From positions 558,001 to 622,000 of the forward strand of contig NZ_FPBE01000001.1 in NCBI RefSeq assembly GCF_900116625.1: a stretch of DNA of 64,000 nucleotides, written 5' to 3'. The position numbers and the translations under genes were made by a program. The DNA is from Idiomarina abyssalis (GTDB taxonomy: Bacteria; Pseudomonadota; Gammaproteobacteria; Enterobacterales; Alteromonadaceae). Of the stretch, positions 11,561 through 21,811 are shown piece by piece. The notes below the pieces were generated by a model, which saw only the letters and a list, made by a program, of their open reading frames with translations, ran no database searches and was not told the origin of the DNA. How positions within the stretch are numbered: position 1 is the stretch's first letter; each line of letters starts with the position of its first letter.

Positions 11561-11584
11561 AAAAAACCCCGCCGTAGCGGGGCT
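11561..11584 (-). terminator. Hairpin terminator/attenuator between ccoP and ccoH
   Basis: Read on the minus strand: CCCCGC, loop TACG, GCGGGG, then TTTTTT. This is a textbook Rho-independent terminator placed inside the cbb3 cluster, 13 bases after the ccoP stop and 16 bases before the ccoH start. Confidence 0.85.
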
Positions 11585-11596
11585 ATATACTGCGTT

Positions 11597-12550
11597 TTAT
11601 TCGTCGTTTGACAAGCTGTAGACATAAGCTGAGATAACATGAATTTTATCTTCACCTAAAATGTTTTTCCAGGCAGGCATAACGCCGCTACGCCCATACC
11701 TAATAGTTTCTTCAATTTTATTAATTGAACCACCATAGAGCCAAACATTATCAGTCAAGTTAGGAGCACCCAGCTGCTGGTTACCTTTTCCATCCTGTCC
11801 GTGACAAGCGCTGCAGACTGCAAAGTTTGCCTTGCCGGCTTCAACCAAGTCAGGATCTCTGTCGCGGCCACTAAGACTTGCGACGTAGTTTGCCAGTTCA
11901 TTAATTTCTTTATCACTGAACTGCTCACCAAAAGGTGCCATGTTACCGCGGCGACCTTCTAATAAGGATGTCTTAATATCGCTTGGCTCACCACCGTACA
12001 ACCAGTCATCATCAGTCAAGTTAGGGAAGCCCTGGCCACCCATAGCGTTTGAGCCGTGACACTGAGCACAGTTTTGCAAGAATAATCGTTGACCAACATC
12101 TAAAGCATCTTCATTTTTCGCCAGTTCTTTAACAGACTGCTCTGCAAATGCTTCAAAAATAGGGCCGTATTTTTCTTCAGCGGCACGAATTGAACGATCG
12201 TACTCAACTATCATTCCTTTTTCGTGAGCTTCTTCCATTGCCTGACGAGACTCTTCTAATGAGCGAACGTCTTGGTTTGAGCTTTTCCAGTCAAGTAAAC
12301 CATTAAAGTTACCTAAGCCAGGGTAAAGGGCTAAGTACAAAAAGCCCCAGGCAAAACAGGCCCAGAATAAATAGGTCCACCACTTTGGAAGAGGGTTATT
12401 TAACTCAACAATCCCATCGAATTCGTGGTCCATTTCCTGACCTTCTTCGATGTGAGTATAATTTTTCATGTTCCAGCGCAATAGCCAAATTAGTACCACC
12501 AAGGTGGCCAGCGTTAGAACAATTATCCATGCACTCCAGAAGCTACTCAT
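11597..12550 (-). CDS. ccoP: cbb3 cytochrome c oxidase subunit III (dihaem)
   Basis: 317 aa membrane-anchored dihaem c-type cytochrome that feeds electrons to CcoN. Two N-terminal hydrophobic helices (about 7-25 and 58-78) precede two cytochrome c domains with CAQCH (161-165) and CSACH (246-250), each followed by a Met-containing loop (GNMAPF, GVMPAW). The GQGFPNLTDDDWLYGG and GAPNLTDNVWLYGG repeats show the domain duplication. Overlaps ccoQ by 8 bp; followed by a hairpin terminator. Confidence 0.96.
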   Translation of the reverse strand: MSSFWSAWIIVLTLATLVVLIWLLRWNMKNYTHIEEGQEMDHEFDGIVELNNPLPKWWTYLFWACFAWGFLYLALYPGLGNFNGLLDWKSSNQDVRSLEESRQAMEEAHEKGMIVEYDRSIRAAEEKYGPIFEAFAEQSVKELAKNEDALDVGQRLFLQNCAQCHGSNAMGGQGFPNLTDDDWLYGGEPSDIKTSLLEGRRGNMAPFGEQFSDKEINELANYVASLSGRDRDPDLVEAGKANFAVCSACHGQDGKGNQQLGAPNLTDNVWLYGGSINKIEETIRYGRSGVMPAWKNILGEDKIHVISAYVYSLSNDE

Positions 12551-12725
12551 CTTTCTTCGACTCCGGTTTGTCGCTTTTATCTACTGATGACTCGTCCTCA
12601 AATATGGAATTAGCCGCTTCATCAAATTGTTTTTTTGTGCGACGACTGAAAGCCCAAAACACAATAGCAATGAAAATTGCCAGTATGATCAGGCTAAATA
12701 CGCCGCGCCAGGTTCCGTAATCCAT
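12543..12725 (-). CDS. ccoQ: cbb3 oxidase subunit CcoQ
   Basis: 60 aa: one membrane helix (FSLIILAIFIAIVFWAFS) followed by a charged cytosolic tail rich in D, E and K. The layout and position between ccoO and ccoP identify it. CcoQ stabilises the oxidase in species studied. Start overlaps the ccoO stop by 1 base (TAATG). Confidence 0.93.
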   Translation of the reverse strand: MDYGTWRGVFSLIILAIFIAIVFWAFSRRTKKQFDEAANSIFEDESSVDKSDKPESKKDE

Positions 12726-13345
12726 TACTTATCAGCCTGCTGTAACGCAGTGCCAAGAGACTGCAAGTATGCGATAAGAGCGTCCATTTCGGTTTCACCC
12801 TGAACAGCTTCTTTAGCACCGGCAATGTCCTCATCTTCATAAGGAACACCAAGTGAACGCATAACTTCCATTTTCTTAGCGGTGTCTTCACCCGTCAGCT
12901 TGTTTTCTGCAAGCCACGGGAACGCTGGCATATTTGATTCAGGAACCACATTTCGTGGGTTCATTAAGTGAACGTGATGCCACTCATCGCTGTAACGTCC
13001 ACCAACCCGAGCCAAATCAGGACCCGTCCGTTTAGAACCCCAAAGGTGAGGGAATTCCCATACGTGTTCTCCGGCTAAAGAGTAATGTCCGTAACGCTCT
13101 GTTTCAGCACGGAAAGGTCGAATCATCTGACTGTGACAGTTATTACACCCTTCGCGGATATAGATATCACGGCCTTCAAGTTCTAATGCTGTGTATGGCT
13201 GTAGCCCTTTAATCGGTTCATTGGTCTGCTTCTGAAAAAGTAGGGGAGTGATTTCCACCAAACCGCCAATAGAAACAGCAAGAATCATTAAAATAGACAG
13301 CCAACCTAAGTTTTTCTCAACAAATTCGTGTTTAAAGCGACTCAT
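12725..13345 (-). CDS. ccoO: cbb3 cytochrome c oxidase subunit II (monohaem)
   Basis: 206 aa, N-terminal helix (residues about 14-36) and a periplasmic monohaem cytochrome c domain with CNNCH at 67-71 inside the hallmark [26 protein letters not shown] distal methionine is probably in ESNMPAFPW. Length matches the family. It lies 11 bp after ccoN and overlaps ccoQ by 1 base, forming the structural operon ccoNOQP. Confidence 0.97.
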   Translation of the reverse strand: MSRFKHEFVEKNLGWLSILMILAVSIGGLVEITPLLFQKQTNEPIKGLQPYTALELEGRDIYIREGCNNCHSQMIRPFRAETERYGHYSLAGEHVWEFPHLWGSKRTGPDLARVGGRYSDEWHHVHLMNPRNVVPESNMPAFPWLAENKLTGEDTAKKMEVMRSLGVPYEDEDIAGAKEAVQGETEMDALIAYLQSLGTALQQADK

Positions 13346-13356
13346 TATTCTCTCCC

Positions 13357-14793
13357 TCAGGCAGTTTGTACGACGTTGCCTGCAGCTGTCTCACGACGGC
13401 CGGCACGAATTGTCTGGTAACAGTTATAAGCCATAAGCAGCATACCAACGACAATGAACACACCACCAATAAAGCGGCCTGTCCAGAACGGATACGATGC
13501 TTGAACACTCTCTACGAAACTATAAGTTAGTGTTCCATCAGAGTTTGTCGCACGCCACATAAGACCTTGCATAACACCTGAAATCCACATTGAAACAATG
13601 TAGAAAACTACGCCGATAGTGTGTAACCAGAAATGAACGTTAACCAGCTTAATGCTGTGAATTTCTTTCTGATTAAACAAGCGAGGTACCAGGTAGTACA
13701 TAGAGCCGATGGTAATCATCGCAACCCAGCCTAGAGCGCCTGAATGCACGTGACCAACGGTCCAGTCGGTGTAGTGAGAAAGAGCGTTTACTGATTTGAT
13801 TGCCATCATCGGACCTTCGAAAGTCGACATACCATAGAATGACAGAGATACAATCAGGAAGCGCAGAATTGGGTCGGTACGCAGTTTATGCCAGGCACCC
13901 GATAAGGTCATGATACCGTTGATCATGCCGCCCCACGAAGGAACGAACAGAATGACTGACATCACCATACCCACTGACTGAGTCCAGTCTGGTAAAGCGG
14001 TGTAGTGCAAGTGGTGCGGTCCGGCCCAAATGTATAAGGAAATAAGTGCCCAGAAATGAACAACCGACAAACGGTACGAGTAAACGGGGCGTTCTGCCTG
14101 CTTTGGCACAAAGTAATACATCATACCCAGGAAGCCGGCTGTCAAAAGGAAACCTACAGCGTTATGTCCGTACCACCATTGAACCATGGCATCTACAGCA
14201 CCTGAGTAGATTGAATATGACTTAGTAAACGACACTGGTATCGCGAAGCTGTTCACAATATGCAGCATGGCGATAACAACAATAAAGCCACCGTAGAACC
14301 AGTTCGCCACATAAATGTGCGATGTCTTACGAATAGCCAATGTCCCAAAGAAAACAATGAGATAAGCAACCCAAACGACAGCAATCAGGATATCGATTGG
14401 CCATTCCAGTTCTGCATACTCTTTGCTGCTAGATAGGCCCAAAGGCAGAGTAATAACGGCTGCAACGATGACGGCCTGCCAACCCCAGAAGGTAAAAGCT
14501 GCCAACTTGTCTGAGAACAAGCTCACTTTACAGGTCTTTTGAACCACGTAATAAGAGGTAGCAAAAAGTGCACTGGTACCAAACGCAAAAATAACCGCGT
14601 TAGTGTGTAGTGGGCGAAGACGGGAGTAGGTTAACCAAGGTGTATTGAAGTTTAGCTCTGGCCAGACTAGCTGAGCAGCTATCAATACGCCCAACGCCAT
14701 ACCGACGATACCCCAAATAATGGTCATGACAGTAAACTGCCGAACGACCTTCATATTATATTCGATCGGTTGTTGTGGAATTGTTTGACTCAT
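13357..14793 (-). CDS. ccoN: cbb3 cytochrome c oxidase catalytic subunit I
   Basis: 478 aa, about 12 membrane helices. Reduces oxygen at a haem b3-CuB centre and pumps protons. Haem and copper ligands are visible: [13 protein letters not shown] (low-spin haem), [10 protein letters not shown] (CuB His and cross-linked region), [14 protein letters not shown] (CuB His pair), and [14 protein letters not shown] near the high-spin haem. SD is weak: CGGA about 9 bases before the ATG. An FNR-like palindrome lies 15-28 bases before the start. Cbb3 enzymes have high oxygen affinity and serve microaerobic respiration. Confidence 0.97.
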   Translation of the reverse strand: MSQTIPQQPIEYNMKVVRQFTVMTIIWGIVGMALGVLIAAQLVWPELNFNTPWLTYSRLRPLHTNAVIFAFGTSALFATSYYVVQKTCKVSLFSDKLAAFTFWGWQAVIVAAVITLPLGLSSSKEYAELEWPIDILIAVVWVAYLIVFFGTLAIRKTSHIYVANWFYGGFIVVIAMLHIVNSFAIPVSFTKSYSIYSGAVDAMVQWWYGHNAVGFLLTAGFLGMMYYFVPKQAERPVYSYRLSVVHFWALISLYIWAGPHHLHYTALPDWTQSVGMVMSVILFVPSWGGMINGIMTLSGAWHKLRTDPILRFLIVSLSFYGMSTFEGPMMAIKSVNALSHYTDWTVGHVHSGALGWVAMITIGSMYYLVPRLFNQKEIHSIKLVNVHFWLHTIGVVFYIVSMWISGVMQGLMWRATNSDGTLTYSFVESVQASYPFWTGRFIGGVFIVVGMLLMAYNCYQTIRAGRRETAAGNVVQTA

Positions 14794-14807
14794 CTTTTAA
14801 ATCCGCA

Positions 14808-14821
14808 GTGATTAAGATCAG
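14808..14821. promoter_or_regulatory. FNR-box-like palindrome before ccoN
   Basis: GTGATTAAGATCAG contains TGAT-N4-ATCA, eight of the ten defined positions of the FNR consensus TTGAT-N4-ATCAA; only the outermost base on each side differs. The centre is about 21 bases before the ccoN ATG, which is too close for ordinary class II activation at -41.5. Confidence 0.5.
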
Positions 14822-14930
14822 GAAAAAGGTGACTTTTACCAGACACGATCCATGTAAAAGTACGTGCATTTTACGTCTTGTGACTCAAAAGGTACAGGGT
14901 AGATTACTATTGTCCCTAGTCTTTTTAAGG

Positions 14931-16571
14931 TTATTTTGTTTTAAACCGGCTCACAAGTTGACTTAGATCAATGCTGTTTTTACTGAGATCCCTGCTTACT
15001 TCAGATACCCGCGTATTTGCGTCCTGGTTAGCATGGGAAAGGTCTGAAATACCCGTGATATTTTCATTCAAATCTTTAGTGACCCGACTTTGTTCATCGG
15101 TTGCTGATGCAATTTGGATGTTCATACTGGAAATATTGGCAACCGCTTCCTGAATTTGGCTGATTGCCCGTTCAGCTTTCAATGCCTCTTCGTTGGTTGA
15201 TGCTGAGCGGTGCTCCACATCATTGATAATTTGACTAACCTCTTTAATTGCTCCCTGAATGCTTTCCACAATAGAGGATATTTCATCGGTTGAATGTTGG
15301 GTTCGGGTTGCTAAGGTTCTGACTTCATCAGCAACTACAGCAAACCCACGTCCGGCATCACCGGCCCGTGCCGCCTCAATAGCGGCATTTAACGCAAGTA
15401 AATTCGTTTGTTCAGCGATGGCAACAATAACACCGAGTATATTCCCAATCTTATCTGAACCGTCCTGTAATAACCGGGCTTTGTCGCCGGCTTTACCCAG
15501 TTCAGAGGTTAGTGCCTCAATATTATTGACCGATTCGCGAACAATAATTGCTGAACGACCAGCTTCTTCATCAGCGGTATTCGCTGAATCGGCGGCCTGA
15601 CGAGCATGGTCGGCAACTTCCGAAGCCGATGAAGATAATTCAGTGATTGCTGTAGCGATGGAGCTTGTTTGAGAACTTAGTTCATCACTCTGTCGACTGC
15701 TCGTAGCCGATAAATCAGTGAGTTGACTAGCAGCTTCGCTTTCATGTTTAGCACTTTCCTGAACGCTTTGTACGAGTTGCTGTATTTTGTGTACAAAAGT
15801 ATTGAAAGAGGTCGCTAATTTAGCGAGTTCATCAGAGCCAGAGTCATCAAGCCGCCGGGTTAAATCACCTTCACCTTCAGCAATATCAAACATGGCGTTA
15901 CTAATCGTTTTCAAGGGGCGAGTAATACTGCGTATGATCAACACAAACAAAAGCAGGAGAGGCACAGCAAGAAACAGAGCCAACCCAGCTAACTTAAAGA
16001 ACTCCTGCCACAACATGCTGGTAATATTATCGGTGTACTGACCTGTCCCCATAATAAGGTTCCAGGGTTCAAATACTCTTATTCTGCTAATTTTAGGGAC
16101 CAGATTGTTGGCATCACTGCCTTTTTGCCATATGTATTCCACGGTAGCGCGGTCAGCTGAACGTGCTTTCTGGACCATTTCCTGAAACAGTCGAGTGCCT
16201 TCCGGATCTTCGTAGCTGGTTACATCTTTGCCGACTAATTGTTTAGAGAAAGGGTGTTGTACTAAAACACCGTCACGACTTAGCGTAAATATGTACTCCA
16301 CGCCTTCGTAGCGAATGTTATCAAGGCGAGCATAAGCTTCCGTTCTGGCTTCAGATTCGCTGAGGTTACCATCCTGATATTGCTGGTGATAATGGCTGAC
16401 TATGGTATGAGCTGCGTCAAGTACGGCGTTGAGTTTACGTTTTTCTTCCTCAACCAACAGGTTATTCAAAATGAACATCATAAACGCGACCATTAGTGCA
16501 GTACCTAAAGCGGCAATTCCCAGTAGTGAAACCAGTCTCTGCGTAATACTTAACTGCTGTATGATCTTCAT
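14931..16571 (-). CDS. Methyl-accepting chemotaxis protein with single Cache domain
   Basis: 546 aa. An N-terminal helix (about 12-36) and a second near residues 190-215 bracket a periplasmic sensor of sCache_2 type ([35 protein letters not shown]). A HAMP domain follows ([27 protein letters not shown]) and then the conserved signalling hairpin [35 protein letters not shown]. No C-terminal pentapeptide for CheR/CheB tethering is visible. sCache_2 sensors often bind small organic acids, but the ligand cannot be read here. AAGGA precedes the ATG. It stands alone, with no che genes nearby. Confidence 0.93.
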   Translation of the reverse strand: MKIIQQLSITQRLVSLLGIAALGTALMVAFMMFILNNLLVEEEKRKLNAVLDAAHTIVSHYHQQYQDGNLSESEARTEAYARLDNIRYEGVEYIFTLSRDGVLVQHPFSKQLVGKDVTSYEDPEGTRLFQEMVQKARSADRATVEYIWQKGSDANNLVPKISRIRVFEPWNLIMGTGQYTDNITSMLWQEFFKLAGLALFLAVPLLLLFVLIIRSITRPLKTISNAMFDIAEGEGDLTRRLDDSGSDELAKLATSFNTFVHKIQQLVQSVQESAKHESEAASQLTDLSATSSRQSDELSSQTSSIATAITELSSSASEVADHARQAADSANTADEEAGRSAIIVRESVNNIEALTSELGKAGDKARLLQDGSDKIGNILGVIVAIAEQTNLLALNAAIEAARAGDAGRGFAVVADEVRTLATRTQHSTDEISSIVESIQGAIKEVSQIINDVEHRSASTNEEALKAERAISQIQEAVANISSMNIQIASATDEQSRVTKDLNENITGISDLSHANQDANTRVSEVSRDLSKNSIDLSQLVSRFKTK

Positions 16572-16671
16572 TGATGATCCTTAGTCAACCGACGGAAAGC
16601 TTACTTAATAAGCTATCGGCAGTTTACAAAATATTTACAGTAAAAAAATAGAGCAAAGATCAATATTTTGT

Positions 16672-19600
16672 CTAAGAATTCACCCCTCGTTTTTTTAGTA
16701 CCAGCGCAGATAGTGCAGGCAAAGTGAAAATAGTAACAAGCGCAGCACCTATGAGACCAAACATCACAATAGCCCCAACCCCGCGGTAAAGCTCTGTACC
16801 AGCGCCTGGAATAAAGACCAGGGGAGCAATACCACACAGTGTTGTTAAAGTGGTAATAGTAATAGGTCTGACCCGCGACAATAGACCTTCCTGAACGGCT
16901 CTCTTGATAGGGTAGTTTTCTTTATCACGTAGGTAGATTGCACGCTCCACAACCAAAATAGGGTTGTTGATTACCGTTCCCATAAGAATAAGAAAGCCCA
17001 GCATAGTGATCATATCGAACGGTTGATTTAGCGGTTGTAACCCAAAGACTGGCAATAGCTGACCAACACCATTCATCAGAGCCAAGCCGGCAATACCTGC
17101 ACTGATCCCCATGGGAATAGTCGCCATAATAAGCAGGGGGTAACCCCAGTGAGCAAAAATAGCCACCATCAGCAGATAAATAATAGCTATTGAGATAACG
17201 TAGTTTTCGCTTAATGCTGCCTGCGTTTCTGCCAGTTGATCGGCAGCTCCCGATAACTGAGTGGAGATGTCTGCTGCTATAACGCCTTGCTCTCTTAAGT
17301 GCTGCAGCACTTGGGTTCGCACCATTTCAACACCGGACTCAAGAGCCACCGATTCTGGAGGTATAATATTCAAGGTTACGGTACGTCTACTGTCTACCCG
17401 GCGAACCGTACTGGTATCAACTATTTGGCGCACTTCGCTAATGGCGTTTAGTGATACCGGGCGGCCATTTACGTTAAGAACGGGTAAGTCATCCAGCATT
17501 TCCGGGGTTACTTCGGTACCTTTTTCGCTATAAAGATACATATCAATTTTATCGTCGCCCTGGAAATACTCACCGACAAAGGCACCGTCTGTCAGCGCAG
17601 AAACCGCATAACCAAAACTGTCTGCATCTAAACCTAACTCACTCATACGCTCCCAGTCGGGTCGTATTTCTAATAAAGGCTGTGCCAATGTGAGTGAATT
17701 AGGCGTTGACTGTATTCTTGGGTTATCGAAAACCTCCTGCGACCGGTTATATATTGCACGCGCAGCAGCATAAACTTCATTAAGCTCCCGACCACCAACA
17801 TCAACATTAATGCTGCGGGTGCCGCCGTCATTACTGCTAATAATTGATCCTTTAGCGGCAAAAGCCCTCATACCCGGGTAACGTTCGTAAACCTCTGTTA
17901 TCACGCTCATTAATTCGTCAATTCGGTTTTTATCACGAGTTTCGGCAATAATACGAATGTTTGACGGTGCCACACTAAGGCTCATTGTCTGAAGCGCAGG
18001 AATAGTGACGCCTGAGCGTGTTACTTCTGTCTCTTCTGTCATTAAAGCCGGATCAAAAATAGCTCTAATTTCGTCACCAATAGATGACATGGTTTTTAAG
18101 TTGTAGCCCGGCGGCGCACTCATTGTGGCGAAGGTTTTTGCTTCTTCACCCTCTGGCAGATACTCCGCGGGCGGCGTTAGAAACCACCAAATACCTACAA
18201 CCGCAACGAAAGTAACGCCCACAGTGGTTAACTTGGAGTTCTTTGAAGCCAGTAACTTTTGACTCGCAGAGTCAATACGGTTAGTTAATTTGTCGGTGAC
18301 CTTTGTTTTGGCTTCAGCAGGGAAGTAGGCCGCTAACAAAGGTACTAAAGTTACGGCGACAAACATGGATGCAATAATCGATGCAGAAATGGCAATAGCA
18401 ATATCGGAATAGAGTTGACCGGCTTCCTGAACGATAAAGAGTATAGGAAGAAAAACCATCACAGTCGTAAGTGTTGACGTGAGTACCGCAGTCCAGACCC
18501 TCTTTACTCCCTCAATAGCCGCTTCTTTAGGATTTAACCCTTTACGTCGCTCCAGCTCGATACTTTCCAGCACAACAATCGTGTTATCCAGTGTCATGCC
18601 AATGGCAAAGGCAATACCGGCTAAAGAAATAACATTAATGGTTCTATCGAGTAACAGCAGCCCTAAAAAGCCGGCAAGGGTACAAATGGGGATACCAATT
18701 ACGGCAATAAGCGTCGCGCGCCCAGAGCGCATCAGACCATACATGACTAAAGTTGCAAATAGGGCGCCCAGTAATAGGTTAAAGAGCACATTTTGGACTG
18801 AATTTTCTACATAGCGAACATCGTCCGAGTTTAATGTAATTTCCATTCCGGCAGGGCGAAGTAACTCCTCATTGATGCGTTCGACTTCGTCCATCATGGC
18901 ATACTTAATATCAATGACATTAGAGCCAAGCTCACGTTGAACCTGCAAGCTAAGAACCTGCTGGCCTTTGAACCAGGACTCGCTGTTAAGCTCAAAGTGA
19001 TTAAAATCGATGTCAGCCACGTCTTTAAGCCTAACGAGGCTGTCACCGGTCCGGCGGATAATTGTGTTTTCAATTTCTTCAAGTGACTCGAACCGACCAA
19101 CGGTTCGCAGTAAAAAACGGCGTTTACCTTGCTCCAGTTCACCTGCCGAGGTGTCGCGGTTGCGACTACTAATTGCAGAGCGAACCTCGTTAACCGACAC
19201 GTTGTATTGAATGAGAGCGTCTTTGTCCATCAAAATACGAACTTGTCGCTGAGCACCGCCGCTAACGTTTACCTGAGATACTCCTGCAACCGATGACATT
19301 CGCGGTCGTACATTATCCTCAATGTAATCTCGCATCATAACCATATCGATATTCTTCGGATTATCCTCAATAGGAGCGACGCGAAAGTACATGAAAGCAT
19401 TACTTGAAAAAGACGCAGAGAAAATTCGAGGCTCATCGACATTCTCGGGGTAATCCGGAACCTGACTTAACGCATTGTTAACCAGGATTAATGTTTCGGT
19501 AACATCAACACCGAAAGGAAAGTCCAGTTCTATACTCGCCTCGCCATTACTTGCACTGCTTTCCATGCGCTGTAAGTTAGGTACCGTACGAAGAAACTCT

Positions 19601-19797
19601 TCCTGCTCTATAAGAATTTCTTTCTCTATGTCCTGAGGCGTAGCACCGGGCCATTGCGTCTGAACAGAAATGGTTCGAACTTCTAAATCCGGTATCATTT
19701 GTACGGGAATACGGAGCGCCGCAGTAATGCCCAGCAGGCAGAGGATCAAGATAGAGACTATCGTAACGTGCTTATGCTTAATAACCGCTTCAATCAT
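16672..19797 (-). CDS. RND efflux pump inner-membrane protein (HAE1/AcrB-like)
   Basis: 1041 aa, typical of RND pumps with 12 membrane helices and two large periplasmic loops. N-terminus IPVQMIPDLEVRTISVQTQWPGA, the TM4 region GIAFAIGMTLDNTIVVLESIELERRKG with its proton-relay aspartates, and NNPILVVERAIY in the second half are family motifs. It most resembles the proteobacterial multidrug HAE1 group rather than heavy-metal CusA. The gene overlaps the adaptor gene by 8 bp. No outer-membrane factor is encoded beside it, so it must share a TolC-like protein from elsewhere. Substrate unknown. Confidence 0.92.
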   Translation of the reverse strand: MIEAVIKHKHVTIVSILILCLLGITAALRIPVQMIPDLEVRTISVQTQWPGATPQDIEKEILIEQEEFLRTVPNLQRMESSASNGEASIELDFPFGVDVTETLILVNNALSQVPDYPENVDEPRIFSASFSSNAFMYFRVAPIEDNPKNIDMVMMRDYIEDNVRPRMSSVAGVSQVNVSGGAQRQVRILMDKDALIQYNVSVNEVRSAISSRNRDTSAGELEQGKRRFLLRTVGRFESLEEIENTIIRRTGDSLVRLKDVADIDFNHFELNSESWFKGQQVLSLQVQRELGSNVIDIKYAMMDEVERINEELLRPAGMEITLNSDDVRYVENSVQNVLFNLLLGALFATLVMYGLMRSGRATLIAVIGIPICTLAGFLGLLLLDRTINVISLAGIAFAIGMTLDNTIVVLESIELERRKGLNPKEAAIEGVKRVWTAVLTSTLTTVMVFLPILFIVQEAGQLYSDIAIAISASIIASMFVAVTLVPLLAAYFPAEAKTKVTDKLTNRIDSASQKLLASKNSKLTTVGVTFVAVVGIWWFLTPPAEYLPEGEEAKTFATMSAPPGYNLKTMSSIGDEIRAIFDPALMTEETEVTRSGVTIPALQTMSLSVAPSNIRIIAETRDKNRIDELMSVITEVYERYPGMRAFAAKGSIISSNDGGTRSINVDVGGRELNEVYAAARAIYNRSQEVFDNPRIQSTPNSLTLAQPLLEIRPDWERMSELGLDADSFGYAVSALTDGAFVGEYFQGDDKIDMYLYSEKGTEVTPEMLDDLPVLNVNGRPVSLNAISEVRQIVDTSTVRRVDSRRTVTLNIIPPESVALESGVEMVRTQVLQHLREQGVIAADISTQLSGAADQLAETQAALSENYVISIAIIYLLMVAIFAHWGYPLLIMATIPMGISAGIAGLALMNGVGQLLPVFGLQPLNQPFDMITMLGFLILMGTVINNPILVVERAIYLRDKENYPIKRAVQEGLLSRVRPITITTLTTLCGIAPLVFIPGAGTELYRGVGAIVMFGLIGAALVTIFTLPALSALVLKKRGVNS

Positions 19798-20854
19798 AGT
19801 CAGCAGACTCCGTCAGTTCCAGTGTCTGCCCATCGGTCAGAGCCTCATTACCCCGCACTATCACGCGCTCACCATTATCGAGGCCTTTTTCTATTTCCAC
19901 ATAGCCGTTAAACCTCAGGCCAAGTTCCACCGGTCTTTCAATTGCCTGCCAATTATCATTCTCTTTTTGGGCGACCCAAACCGATGTACGGCCATCGCTG
20001 TAGCGCACTATAGCGTCCTGCGGCACGGCGGTTTGTCTGCGTTTTGTATCAATTTCAAAGGTTGCAGTTAAAGGTATGCCTACAACCCAGTCGTTCGGAT
20101 AGTCGCCCGCTATGCGGACCCGAAAAGAGCGATCATTTCCGTCCACATAGGGCACAACTCTTTTAATACTAGCGCTAATAGAAGTTTCTTTGTGACTGAG
20201 TTTCACCAATGTGTCAGAGTCAATAGAAGGGTAATAAGACTGCGACAGAAAAACATCGGCGTAGCGGTCTTTGTCGGCAACTAACTGAAAAACATTCTGA
20301 TCGACACCCAGCCATTCACCAAGGTCAGCGCTTCGGTTTGTGATAACACCATCATAAGGCGCTTTAAGTTCATGATATTCTTGGTTTACTTCGGTTTCTT
20401 TCAACAAAGCTCTGCTTTCAGCCAGTTGTGACTCTGCCACTTGAACCCTGGTACGCGAACGTCGTAAGTCACTTGCTGGTACAAAGTCCGTTTCAGCAAG
20501 TGCGTCTAATTCATTCAGTTGTTGTTTTTCATCTTCCAGAGTCGCCTGAGCACTTTGTACCTGCGCTTGCAAAGACTCTATCCGGGAGTTTATCTGACGC
20601 ACATCTAACGTGGCCAAAACATCTCCCTTACTGACCGAGTCGCCGGTATCCTTTTGAAGCTCTAATAGTTTCCCTTCAACCGCAAAACCAAGCTGCGAGT
20701 TATTCATGGCTGAAAGGGTGGTTGGTACTTTAACTGTGTTTACTATCGGTTTTTTATTCGCCTCGATATACTCAACGGGTGTTTGAGCCTGCGTTGTACT
20801 AGCGACCAATAACGACGTTACTATTAAGGATTGTTTTAACCACGATGTCATCAT
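19790..20854 (-). CDS. RND efflux periplasmic adaptor (membrane fusion protein)
   Basis: About 354 aa. Signal peptide (SLIVTSLLVASTTQAQ), then the lipoyl half-motif QLGFAVEGKLLELQKDTGDSVSKGDVLATLD, an alpha-helical hairpin rich in Q/E/L (RIESLQAQVQSAQATLEDEK and following), the second lipoyl half (LKAPYDGVITNRSADLGEWLG), and beta-barrel and membrane-proximal domains. The ATG at 20854 is chosen over a GTG 6 bp upstream; neither has a strong ribosome site. Not an evident lipoprotein. Links the pump encoded just downstream to an outer-membrane channel. Confidence 0.9.
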   Translation of the reverse strand: MMTSWLKQSLIVTSLLVASTTQAQTPVEYIEANKKPIVNTVKVPTTLSAMNNSQLGFAVEGKLLELQKDTGDSVSKGDVLATLDVRQINSRIESLQAQVQSAQATLEDEKQQLNELDALAETDFVPASDLRRSRTRVQVAESQLAESRALLKETEVNQEYHELKAPYDGVITNRSADLGEWLGVDQNVFQLVADKDRYADVFLSQSYYPSIDSDTLVKLSHKETSISASIKRVVPYVDGNDRSFRVRIAGDYPNDWVVGIPLTATFEIDTKRRQTAVPQDAIVRYSDGRTSVWVAQKENDNWQAIERPVELGLRFNGYVEIEKGLDNGERVIVRGNEALTDGQTLELTESADYD

Positions 20855-20957
20855 TCGCACTCAGCCGGTTATTTAAATTGAATATTTTATAAGCTACGCA
20901 AAAGTTCAAAGACTCGATTACTATTGTAGACCAGAGCTTTAATTTAAGGTGCCTGCT

Positions 20958-21149
20958 ATGAGTCTTACCGATCCAAAAACATTTGAGTGTCCTTATTGCA
21001 TGACAATTAACGATATTGAAGTGGACTGGTTAAATGATATTGGGCAACAGCAGATTGTCGATTGCCAGGTCTGCTGTCAGCCAATAGAAATAGAAGTAAT
21101 ACAATTAGGCGATGAGATACAAATAAAAGCGCACCGCGATGACGAATAG
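20958..21149 (+). CDS. CPXCG-motif cysteine-rich small protein
   Basis: 63 aa, four cysteines in two pairs: FECPYCMTIN near residue 12 and VDCQVCCQPIEIEV near 38, the layout of the Cys_rich_CPXCG family, probably a zinc ribbon. Start at ATG 20958 is set by AAGGTG six bases upstream, in preference to an in-frame GTG at 20949. Function of the family is unknown. Divergent from the efflux adaptor gene and convergent with azoR. Confidence 0.88.
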   Translation: MSLTDPKTFECPYCMTINDIEVDWLNDIGQQQIVDCQVCCQPIEIEVIQLGDEIQIKAHRDDE

Positions 21150-21165
21150 GGTGGGCTTTATGAAG

Positions 21166-21726
21166 TTATATAGCAGCGATTTCTTTAGAGGCTTGCTCGA
21201 ACCCTTGTTGACGGGGTTCATCGCCCATATTCATTCCTTCTGCACAAACTACAGTAACGTCAGTAATTCCGATAAAAGAAAGTGCCTGCTTTAAGTAACT
21301 TTCCTGATGATCCAATGCCTGCATATCACCCTCAGAATAAATGCCCCCACGGCCTGAAGCGATATAAACTTTCTTGTCCTTAACTAAGCCCTGTGGACCT
21401 TGTTCCGTATATTTGAAAGTTACTCCGGCCTGCAGCACCCGATCAATCCAGGCTTTCAACTGCGTAGGGATAGTAAAGTTGTACATGGGCGCACCAATAA
21501 TAATGGTATCTGCATCAAAAAGTTCTTGTACCAACTCATTAATCAAAGGTTTATCTTCGGCTAAAAGCTCTTCAGCCGTAAGGTGATCAACCGGGTTGGC
21601 AACCAAGTCGCGGTACACAACCGTTGTTTCTTGGTTATTTTTAAGCTGAGAGAGAATGTCGCGAGTTAATTGGCGACTAACTGACTGATCAATAAAGATA
21701 CCCGAATCTAAATGTAAGACTTTCAT
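21166..21726 (-). CDS. azoR: FMN-dependent NADH-azoreductase
   Basis: 186 aa flavodoxin-like quinone/azo reductase. Motifs: LHLDSGIFIDQSVSRQLTRD (N-terminal FMN phosphate site; slightly degenerate against the usual SPRxxxS), IIIGAPMYNFTIPTQLKAWIDRV near residue 85, and ASGRGGIYSEG near 135. It reduces quinones and azo dyes two electrons at a time and may protect against thiol or electrophile stress. A little shorter than the ~200 aa E. coli AzoR. Divergent from a LysR regulator that probably controls it. Confidence 0.92.
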   Translation of the reverse strand: MKVLHLDSGIFIDQSVSRQLTRDILSQLKNNQETTVVYRDLVANPVDHLTAEELLAEDKPLINELVQELFDADTIIIGAPMYNFTIPTQLKAWIDRVLQAGVTFKYTEQGPQGLVKDKKVYIASGRGGIYSEGDMQALDHQESYLKQALSFIGITDVTVVCAEGMNMGDEPRQQGFEQASKEIAAI

Positions 21727-21811
21727 ACAAACCTCATTATTCTCTTTTTTAAGATAGGCACAGTATAATTCGTTCCAAATACTTTAATAAGAAGCTAAAA
21801 TGAGAACTTAC

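Noticed and set aside
15259-15600. 113-codon plus-strand frame opposite the chemoreceptor signalling domain
   Set aside because: Serine/alanine-rich translation typical of an antisense shadow of the MCP signalling hairpin region.
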